Assembly (NCBI RefSeq): GCF_026151205.1
Contig: NC_087082.1
Span: forward strand, 15,843,365 to 15,907,364
Direction: 5' to 3'
Origin: Bolinopsis microptera
Taxonomy: Eukaryota > Ctenophora > Tentaculata > Lobata > Bolinopsidae
DNA: 64,000 nt
Position numbers and translations under genes: made by a program. Of the stretch, positions 55,707 through 64,000 are shown one piece after another. Within the stretch, counting starts at the first letter, position 1; every line of letters starts with the position of its first letter. The notes under the pieces were generated by a model. It was not told where the DNA came from. It ran no database searches and saw only the letters and a list, made by a program, of their open reading frames with translations.

Positions 55707-57756
55707 CCGCTTAATCTCTATGATTATTGATTATGGACATAAATATAATATTAATAGCTATATATAGCCTGAGTAAAGGTCCCCTCAGGCTATATCACTG
55801 TACCCGCTTTTGTTTCTTTTCGCGCAACGACGAGTGCAAACTGCAAAGTGACCTGGCTCAAGCATTACAGCATTACCAAGGCGACTGAAAACAAAATATT
55901 CTATGTCAAATCTTTATTTTTCACTTTAGTTAAGTTATATTAATATAATAAATTCAAATCTTATGATATTGTTATTATCTTAACAGTTACTATTGTTATC
56001 ACTTCGAGATGGCCAGGCCTACTCTCATGCTGTCTATATGTGATGATTAACTCTGAAAAACTAGGGACAACTGGGGAGCTACTATTGTAGCTCAAGATTT
56101 TAAATTTGTATTCCTTGTATTCCTTGTATTCCTTGTATTCCTAATAATAGATGTGGATTCTGGTGTAGTTGTACCATTGGGGAGTGTGTGTATTACTATA
56201 CACAGATGTTTGGTTATTAATAATTATTATTATGAGTATTTTAACTAATTATAATTGAATATAATCAGTATTTTAACTAATTATAATTGAATATAATTAG
56301 TATTTTAACTAATTATTATGGATGAAATTATTTATTATTATCAGTGTTCGGAGCTGTAGATAAGTTAATTAAAAAATTTAACTGATATTAGTCAATAATC
56401 CAATAAGGTTTGCGTAGTATTCCATATTAGTATTACTATTACTTTGCATTCAAATTCGGATTTAACGGGTACTAATATTATACTTCCGTTTAGTTCCATA
56501 AGTAGTGTAGTGCTTTTTAGTTTTACGACCACACCGCGCTGCAAACATTTAATTTAGCACATTGCACATGCACCCTCTTTTCTTGCAGTATCAAGTTTTA
56601 AATTGGTTTTACTGTTCTCTTTACTGTTACAAACTCCATCACCTTTTAAGCTAGAACGATGCCCACAATAATCATACTACATACCTATGATCTATTCTCT
56701 ATCTCACAGAGGACGCTTCAATGACAATGGAAGGGGATAAGGATACAAAATGAATCAGTCAGTTATCAAAGTACGTTTAAAAAGTCACGTGACACTCATG
56801 ACAGTCGAGTATAGAACTGCAACCTACCAGGACGCGCGCCGAGTTGGACTCGTCGACGGTCCTGATATAATATATGGAACAAATATTTTACGAGTATCAC
56901 CCGTTAAAATTATGGCAGCGTTTGATCGAAAGCGTTTGATCGAAAACGTACAGAAAAACTGGTTTCAGCCCCCCGGTTCGCATAGCCATGTGTCTACGCG
57001 TACTGCGCGTGACGCGCTTGTTTCGGCGGTCGCGCGCTACCGCAAGCAAAAGAGTTTTGGTTAGAGCAAGCCCCCCGGCTCTGTACACGACATTTTTTTA
57101 CACATTACAGTATTACACCCCAACTAGTTGACCATTGTTAATAGACTAGCCCACGGCGCACACTACTTTGTAGCACTTGCAGTTGCAATGCATCGGGCCA
57201 GGTGCTTATATATTACTGGGCCGCGCTCAGCCTGTTATTTTAACGGGTGATACAGATATATAAAATATCTGTTCCATATATTAGACCGTCGACGAGTCCA
57301 ACTCGGCGCGCGTCCTGGTAGGTTGTGAACCTACAAATATGGACCGTCGACGAGTCCAACTCGTCGCGCGTTCTGGTAGGTTATAAACCTACAACTTTGA
57401 ACTTGTTATTCCGCTTAATCTCTATGATTATGGACATAAATATAATATTAATAGCTATATATAGCCTGAGTAAAGGTCCCCTCAGGCTATATAGGGTAAA
57501 AATGCTTCCCTGGAGAGTTATGGGCAAAATCCCGTTTTGGTCACGAGCGTACTAAATCACTCTACAGTCGATCTTCGAGATTGTTCTAAAAAGGCCCCCA
57601 ACAGTTGAAACCAACTTCAATCGATGTATTTTCGGACGCTGATTCCGAATCACCCCCCCCATGACATAGGGTTAAAATGCTCCCCTGACGAGATATAGGC
57701 GAAAAACTGTCTCGATCACGTGATATGACCGTATAAGGAAGTTAGTCTAATTTCTC

Positions 57757-57839
57757 GTTAGGGTTAGGGTTTCAGCATATGCTTTTGTTAAGGATTGGGT
57801 TAGGGTTAGGGTTGGGATCAAATAAGAGGGTTAGGGTTT
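57757..57839. repeat. Interstitial telomere-like TTAGGG repeats
   Basis: Three short runs: GTTAGGGTTAGGGTTT, GGGTTAGGGTTAGGGTTGGG and GGGTTAGGGTTT. A complement-orientation CCCTAACTCTAACCCTAA occurs at 51,133. Confidence 0.7.
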
Positions 57840-58008
57840 CGAATAGTCGTTCAAGGCCAGCTAGAGAACGGGTTGAAAAAGTCACGTGACAGTCGAGTGT
57901 AGAGTGATTAATTATCATCCTTTTGGTCACGTGACAAGCTAGTAAAACTGACTCGAATGCTAAAGCATAAACAGCTGCACTGAAATATCGATATCGTTTT
58001 ACTTATAA

Positions 58009-58700
58009 TTGACGATGTCAATTCATGGCAGCTCGGCGCGGCACAGTAGCGCATCTCACCGATCTAGCCAGAGAAGTCGCATCGCGCTACATAACAGTAA
58101 CGCATCGCGCTACAACGTTTTACAAGCATGTTTCACATAATATAGCCGGCCATGTGTATACGCGTACTGCGTGACGCGCGCTTGTTTCGGCGGTCGCGCG
58201 CTACTGCAAGCGAGAGGACTCTGGTTAGAGCAACAAGCCTGTCACGTGCGCGTGTCTGGTGTCTGAAAAATGGTTATTTGCTCATAACTTGATACATGTT
58301 ACGCGCGAAAAGTGGCATGCAACGTATGTCAACTCATAACTCGCGTCAAAAATGGTTTTCATGATCATGCTAAGCAATAGATTTGATTTGAAACCAGCAT
58401 GATAAAAAGTAAATTGGTATAACTTACTTTCACAATCCCACAGTTTGTTCATTCATATACCAAAACGTATAAGCATATATAACCACAGAACGCAGAACGG
58501 TCCAAATCTAATTGCTACCAGTAAAAATGAATGTTTATGTTAAACCGTTATATTTGGCTGTAAAACTGTTAATTGACGATGTCAATTCATCGCAGCTCGG
58601 CAAGGCACAGTAGCGCATTTCGCTGATTTCAAATCTGTCGCTGTGAGAAGCCTCATTGAGTGCGCGGCGCGGCACAGTAACGCATCGCGCTACAAGTAAA
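58009..58700. repeat. R3 and R4 copies
   Basis: R3 copies at 58,009-58,105 and 58,569-58,698 start TTGACGATGTCAATTCAT. An R4 copy lies at 58,148-58,235 (GGCGGTCGCGCGCTACTGCA through GGTTAGAGCA). Between them is ordinary non-coding sequence. Confidence 0.65.
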
Positions 58701-59860
58701 ACTGTAAATCACAGATCTCATTGTTTATGTGCGACCGAAATAATGAAACCTTTTAAAATTGCCTCGCAATGTTTTTTCTGATTTAAAATTAAATTGAAAC
58801 CCCAAAAACCATGAACATTGAATAATGAATTAAATAAATAATAAAGCGAAGTCGTAATTGAATTGTTTGCGCGGCGCGTAATCTCACCATATTTTATCCC
58901 CTTTTACGTTTCGCATTGGATAAAATTTACTTGCTGATTTTGATTTCTTGCAATTGTGGACCCGTCAGTTCGCTTATTGCCAAATCTTGTTTGTTCACTG
59001 TAAAGACACTACTAAAAGATCCGATAAACATGGGGACTGTTGCTGGACCAATTGTTATCCTTCCTGTGAAGTCTATCACCAAGTAAGTTAACTCGGCAGT
59101 AAGTATAACATGTAAATTATAGTGCAAACTCTTAATATTAATATGGATACCTATATTTGTTTTGATTTGAACATAGTAGAGAATTCAAGGTAATTCGGCT
59201 GTCAATGTTGGTTGGTTTATCTCTAGACAGTCACATTGATGATAAAAGCTGGCAGAGTCCTGAGTAACAGCTGTATTATATTTCTAACAGCTGCACCCCG
59301 GATCATGCCGACATAACGTTAATGCAGCCCCATACCAATCTGTATAATTAGAATTAGACATGAATACCATCAAATTTTGGGTCAATATTCGCATAACACA
59401 TTTATGTTCCCAATATTGCTGCTTTAGGTTGCTCCAGGTTACAATTAGAAACAACATTTGGCTAAAAGGCAGGGATCTGAACGGTTTTAAGGCAATATTT
59501 CGTAAACTTGTCACACTCAGAATACGAAACCTCTTTGCCTACAGAGAGGTGCCTCAAACCCTTTCAACCATTATTTTGATGGTTCTTCTACCAATCAAGC
59601 CCTAAAATATGTTGTTTTTTGAAAAGTTAGCAAATACTGCACTTATGGGAACATGAAGTAAATTCTGTCACATTATATGGAATTTAAAATTCAGGGTGAA
59701 TTGGCCGAAATCATTATATAACTGATTTTGGTTTGGAAGAGGCCGGGGAAAACTGTAATAAGGAACCGAAGCACGATAGAGCTATTCAAGTTAAGTGCAG
59801 TTTATGTAAAATTGTCACAATAAATAATATGGGCATTATGATAGAAAAAAAATCTATCTA
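58700..59860. other. No gene supported
   Basis: AT-rich with short ORFs lacking domain, splice or composition support. Confidence 0.4.
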
Positions 59861-59869
59861 ACTAATGCA

Positions 59870-60049
59870 ATGGCTGAATGTTGACTAAATTTACATATCT
59901 TGAACCCTATTTTGAGAAACATGCCTCGATTATAATTCCAATAATCCTTCCAGGAATTATTATAAGTTTTAGTTATGCAGCAAATCATAACTCAATTTAA
60001 CAATCTGAGATAATTTACTAAGGTTAACGATATGTGACGAAATCACTTT

Positions 60050-60083
<34 letters not shown>

Positions 60084-60096
60084 GGGGGTTAAACCC

Positions 60097-60171
<75 letters not shown>

Positions 60172-60960
60172 TGCCCAACATATTTTTCACAATGTGAGGA
60201 AAAATGGGCATGGGTTTCAATATTTCCCTTATCTCTGAATTAAATCATTTCAAACTATAATTAGGACTGTTGATGTGAAAGAAAGTGTATCTAAATTACA
60301 ATGACGTATGTCACAAAATTTACATTTCTTGACCCTATTTTAAGAACCATAACCCCGCTTAGAATTCAATATTCTTCCATGAATTATAAGTAGGTTATTA
60401 TTCAGCAGATCATCAGAACTCAAGTTTGACAATTCTGAGTTTAAATTATACTAAAGTTACCGAAATGTGACGAAATTCACTTTTTCTGCCCAAAAAGATA
60501 ATTTCAATGTATGAAAATGGGCATGGGTTTCCTATATTTTCCTTTCATCTCTGAATTATTCATTTCAAAACTATAATTAGGACTGTTGATGTGAAATAAA
60601 TGGTATCTAAATTTTACAATTGCAAACGGGTATGTGACAAATTACATTTTTGACCCTATTTTGAAGACACCATACCCGATTAAATTCAATATACTTCCAG
60701 ATTAATGTAGGTTATTTTTTTATTTTTCATAATCAAACAGAACTCGGAGTTCACAATGCTCTGAGTTTAATATCACATAATTTACCGAAATGTGACGAAA
60801 TTTTACTTTTCCTGCCCCAACAGTAAAATTTCAATGTGGATAAAAATTGGGCATGGGTTTCTATATTTCCTGTAATAAATCCATTCCAACTATACAAAGG
60901 TCAGTTAATATGAAAGAAACTCAATCTAAACTAATGCAATGGCTGATGTACGAAATTTAC
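59870..60960. repeat. 318-bp satellite, about 3.5 diverged units
   Basis: Blocks with GTTGATGTGAAA at 60,269 and 60,587 and the related GTTAATATGAAA at 60,904 are spaced 317-318 bp. Each unit also holds GGGCATGGGTTTC, CCGAAATGTGACGAAAT-type and GACCCTATTTTGA-type motifs. The first unit is longer because of an inserted homopolymer block. Confidence 0.85.
60050..60168. repeat. Poly-C/poly-G block, possible assembly artefact
   Basis: About 120 bases are almost entirely C with one G run. Its position in one satellite unit only suggests a sequencing or consensus artefact. The proline-only ORF over it is not a gene. Confidence 0.75.
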
Positions 60961-62252
60961 ATTTCTTGCCTCCATTTTGAAGAATCACCTCAAATAAGTA
61001 TAAAATGGTCACTTAATCACCAGACACTAAAGTCGATAAATTCAAATTTAATTTGCCACAGCGAGTCAAATAAAGTTGTAATATTTTTTTTGTGACGATA
61101 TTTACAAATTTTAACCGCTGTTCAGGTGTTGAAATTTATCCACTAGTTTAAACAAATCACTGCCATATAAAAATTAAATGACCGCGCGGTTTGGTTGAAA
61201 TAAATTTTAATAGATTCTGATCCATAGAAATATATAGGGTGTTAAGTTGTATACTAATATTCACTCAATTTCACACATGTTGAGATATCATACAAATTTA
61301 TGTGACTAAATTTACCTATTTCTGCCTTCTGTATTTGTATTTGCCTATAACAATGAAATATGTGAACAATTCCAAACACATTCAGTTCACAAAATAATGC
61401 TAGACTATTCGGCATTTCTTGTCAGGATGTCATAAACATCCCTCATATAAATTTCTTAAATGTGTGACGGAGTTTACATGGTGCTATTATTTAACGAAAA
61501 AAAGTCGCTAAATATGTAGATAATAGTCATATGCAACTATCCTATAAATTTTAAATTCGAAAATTTGGTCAAACACGGCAACAAGGGGTCCATATAAACT
61601 CTGTCACGTTTTTATAGTGTGACAAAGTTTACAACTCACTGCCGGCCGCATTTAAGCGATATCTTATCGTCTGATAAAGATATTGTTATGCGACAAAGTT
61701 TATCTAGAGGATGAAACGATTATCCTAACCATTCAGGGTTTATATAGTTTTATAGTGTGACACATTTTACATCATCGTGCCATTTAGTAGGGTCACTAAT
61801 ATTTACCAATATCCTCAAACTTCAATGAACGTGTCCATATACATTCAATTAAATCAAGTGATGCAATTGGCAGAGCACAATCAAATTTTAAGTGTTGCAA
61901 TTGGCAGAGCACAATTCATTGCTACTAATAATATTTTCAAAAACATTTTAACAAAACACATGATCTACTCCATTATAGGGGCAGGGATGAGGTTGTATGA
62001 AACTTCTGATAGCTGAATCTCACGTTTGGTGTCCACCTTCTTTCCTCGGTACCCTCGTAGAGCAATAAGAGGAATCCACTCAATTCTCTCTGTGAACGAA
62101 AATTTTACAGCCTACTATAAGAGCCCAGATTTGCATAATCACCATTCCAGCTCAGAGCAGTGCCCCATCATGCAACAGGCATTGAATCGGTATAAACAAA
62201 ACATCCTTACTTCAAAAAACTAGCTACAAACTCTAAGTCAGAATGTCAGAGT
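60961..62252. other. No host gene; LINE leader in the last part
   Basis: TGTGACGAAATTTAC-like motifs continue in decaying form to about 61,760. From about 61,840 two copies of TTGCAATTGGCAGAGCA (61,864 approximately, and 61,898) resemble the start of the LINE tail at 2147. The 5' region of the LINE starting at 62,253 probably begins within this stretch. Confidence 0.4.
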
Positions 62253-64000
62253 ATGAACTTTGCCCTGTTCAATTGCAGATCCATCTGCAATAAAACTGCT
62301 GGAGTCATGCAATTGCTTGAAGACTTTGATACTGATATTTGCTGTGCTACAGAAACTTGGCTGAGAAAAGATGACAATGCTAAGTTTTCTGAGATGAAAG
62401 AACTTGGATATTCCATTCATAGCCAGCCAAGAGCTGGGCGGGGAGGAGGTGTTGCTGTTCTATATAAGAAAAGTCTTAAAGTGACTCCTCAGAAGTGCAA
62501 GCGATTCAAAACGTTTGAGTCTTGTGAATGTACCTTCAAATCATCTTCTGGAGATATACTACGAATTGTTTCAATTTACCGTTCTGGCACCTCCACATCT
62601 CAGAGTGCTAACATCCCCCAATTTCTAACTGACTTTGAGCAACTCTTGGTTGATTTAGTAGACAAACCTGGAAAGCCCTTGATCATGGGTGATTTTAATA
62701 TCCACATTGAAGACGAAAATGATTCAGTTGCACAAAGGTTTAATTCACTACTTAAGTCTTGTGGGTGGGTGCAACAAATTTCAGCTGCAACACACAGAGA
62801 TGGGGGCATATTAGATCTTGTAATTACCAGGGATGGTTCTTTTACTCACGATTGCATTGAAGTTCTAGATCCTGTCATTACTGATTCTGGTACATCGTCT
62901 GACCACTACTTTGTTGCTTTCAATTGCAATGTATCTCCAGCACCCATAGGCACTCTAGAACCAATTATTTACAGAAACATTGCTTGCATAGACCTAGATG
63001 CTTTTGTTGAGGACATTCTTAAGTCAAAACTATGTGACACTGATTGCTTCAATGACCTCGATAGTGCAGTTGATATCTATGAGTCTGAGTTGAGCAGTAT
63101 TTTGGACAAGCATGCTAAAGAAAAAACTTTCATCCCAAGAAAAGATCATAACGCTGAATGGTGGTCTACACACTGTCAACAAGCAAAAGCAATGAGAAGA
63201 AAGATTGAGAGACTGTATCAAAAGAATCATGATTGCCCAGATTATAAACGACTGTACAGGAAAGCATCAGAGAGAGCATCCTCAGTCATTGTATCCACAA
63301 GAGATCACTTCTACAAAACAAGGTTACAAGATAGTGCAGGTGATGCTAAAAAGACTTATTCCATCGTTAATAAGTTGCTCAATAAAGAAAAAGTTAGTAC
63401 TACTACACCTTCTTGCTCTTCAAATCTTGAGAGTGCTAACAACTTTGCACAGTTCTTTAAATCAAAGGTCGACAACATATACAACAACATTTATTTAGAA
63501 CAACAATCCCAAGATTCTCCTAACTCAGATGAATTTGTTCCTCTTTCTAATAGCCCAAAGATAGTACAATTCCGTCATGTGTCTGATGAAGAACTAGTAA
63601 GCATCATAAAGAATATGTCTAACAAATTCTGTGATCTTGACCCCATACCTACAAAGATTCTCATCAAGTGTCTCCCAGAACTCCTTCCTCTGATCTCATT
63701 TATAGTCAATGAATCATTAGTTAAAGGTGAGTTTCCTATAAAACTTAAGGAGGCTCTCATTCGTCCAAGTTTGAAGAAACGTGGCCTTGACGGTGAATCT
63801 CTATCTAACTATAGGCCTATTAGCAATCTCTCATTCTTGTCAAAAATCATTGAGAAGTGTGTATCTATACAGCTCACCAGTTATCTTGAGGATAACAACT
63901 TGCTTTCTAAAGTTCAGTCCGGCTATAGGAAGTTTCATAGCTGTGAAACTGCAACAACCAGAATCCATAACGACATCTTGATAACTATTGACAAGAAAAC
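62253..64000 (+). CDS. CR1/L2-like LINE: endonuclease and start of reverse transcriptase, cut by the window end
   Basis: The frame is open from ATG 62,253 to the window end (582 codons). Endonuclease motifs: NFALFNCRSICNKTAG, DICCATETWLRKDD (catalytic Glu), LVDKPGKPLIMGDFNIHIED (Asp/Asn), GGILDLVITRDG and SGTSSDHYFVAFN (Asp-His). The linker includes WWSTHCQQAKAMRRKIERLY. The RT begins with LDPIPTKILIKCLPELLPLI, then SNYRPISNLSFLSKIIEK and QSGYRKFHSCETATTRI. The rest of the RT lies beyond the window. This copy has no stop in the visible part and looks young. Confidence 0.92.
   Translation, partial: MNFALFNCRSICNKTAGVMQLLEDFDTDICCATETWLRKDDNAKFSEMKELGYSIHSQPRAGRGGGVAVLYKKSLKVTPQKCKRFKTFESCECTFKSSSGDILRIVSIYRSGTSTSQSANIPQFLTDFEQLLVDLVDKPGKPLIMGDFNIHIEDENDSVAQRFNSLLKSCGWVQQISAATHRDGGILDLVITRDGSFTHDCIEVLDPVITDSGTSSDHYFVAFNCNVSPAPIGTLEPIIYRNIACIDLDAFVEDILKSKLCDTDCFNDLDSAVDIYESELSSILDKHAKEKTFIPRKDHNAEWWSTHCQQAKAMRRKIERLYQKNHDCPDYKRLYRKASERASSVIVSTRDHFYKTRLQDSAGDAKKTYSIVNKLLNKEKVSTTTPSCSSNLESANNFAQFFKSKVDNIYNNIYLEQQSQDSPNSDEFVPLSNSPKIVQFRHVSDEELVSIIKNMSNKFCDLDPIPTKILIKCLPELLPLISFIVNESLVKGEFPIKLKEALIRPSLKKRGLDGESLSNYRPISNLSFLSKIIEKCVSIQLTSYLEDNNLLSKVQSGYRKFHSCETATTRIHNDILITIDKK

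Larger units (their letters stand above)
54181..57500. repeat. 1,615-bp tandem duplication beginning in the LINE 3' region
   Basis: The sequence from CACTGTACCCGCTTTTGTTT at 54,181 repeats at 55,796, nearly identical to about 57,500. Unit 1 begins 18 bp after the LINE stop codon. Each unit carries a GTATTCCTT short tandem tail (five copies in unit 1, fewer in unit 2), an AT-rich stretch, an R1 copy in minus orientation, R4, and an R2 copy split by a two-cassette R1 insertion. Unit 2 has a 92-bp extra segment (55,996-56,087) flanked by TACTATTG. Confidence 0.92.

Noticed and set aside
55053-57064. Two nearly identical ORFs of 78 and 104 codons
   Set aside because: They lie over the R1/R4 repeats and are duplicated only because the whole 1.6-kb unit is.
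60034-60243. Proline-rich ORF
   Set aside because: It is a translation of the poly-C block in a satellite unit.

Overview
The window is nuclear DNA of a repeat-rich metazoan. Spliced genes have GT-AG introns, and their products are extracellular immunoglobulin (Ig), sushi/CCP and ephrin-receptor-like cysteine-rich modules or intracellular BTB-BACK proteins. Several LINE clades, many short inverted-repeat elements and several satellites surround them. The domain mix and the LINE types fit an early-branching marine invertebrate such as a cnidarian. That placement is inference, because nothing here identifies a species. There are no bacterial operons, CRISPR arrays or convincing tRNA/rRNA genes.

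Layout. 0-2 kb: a palindromic element and the 3' part of BTB-BACK gene A (minus). 2-6 kb: GC-rich mobile cassettes, a 1.45 kb element with perfect 18-bp terminal inverted repeats (TIRs) and an ORF, and a lone candidate membrane-like exon. 6-10 kb: almost featureless AT-rich DNA. 10-14 kb: a minus-strand gene read as cysteine-rich module, five Ig exons, two sushi exons, cysteine-rich module; three of its exons carry indels. 14-21 kb: a mariner-like MITE, a decayed coding stretch and an inverted-repeat element with an old LINE tail inside. 22-25.3 kb: BTB-BACK gene B (minus), the sister of gene A, with decayed exons downstream. 25.4-33.8 kb: LINE fragments, GC-rich cassettes and a nearly complete LINE with endonuclease and reverse transcriptase (RT). 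34.4-39.6 kb: a 19-bp satellite, then a 4.2 kb foldback-like element whose arms are built from about 10-bp modules, enclosing a (TG)n tract, a MITE and a 158-bp minisatellite. 39.8-51.5 kb: a plus-strand Ig-superfamily receptor gene (signal peptide, several Ig-like exons, transmembrane exon); its second intron (4.9 kb) holds a 352-bp foldback MITE and a 2.87 kb inverted repeat. 52-57.5 kb: a 5'-truncated LINE and a 1,615-bp tandem duplication starting just past its stop codon. 57.5-62.2 kb: telomere-like repeats, more GC-rich cassettes and a 318-bp satellite. 62.25 kb to the end: a CR1/L2-like LINE that runs off the window.

The two gene types with clear host function are cell-surface recognition-like Ig proteins (a modular one at 10-14 kb and a transmembrane one at 39.8-51.5 kb) and a pair of BTB-BACK proteins. 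Their neighbourhood resembles a fast-evolving gene cluster bombarded by transposons. Splice sites are clear, but several exon junctions have incompatible phases or one-base indels. The genes are therefore either partly decayed or the assembly has residual indel errors, and the sequence alone cannot decide.

Four recurrent GC-rich families are called R1 to R4 below. R1 is a structured cassette with three predicted hairpins. R2 is an about 90-bp element starting CTGGGCCGCGCTCAGCCTG. R3 is an about 125-bp element with a TTGAC/GTCAA end. R4 is a segment with alternating GCGC and GGTTAGAGCA.
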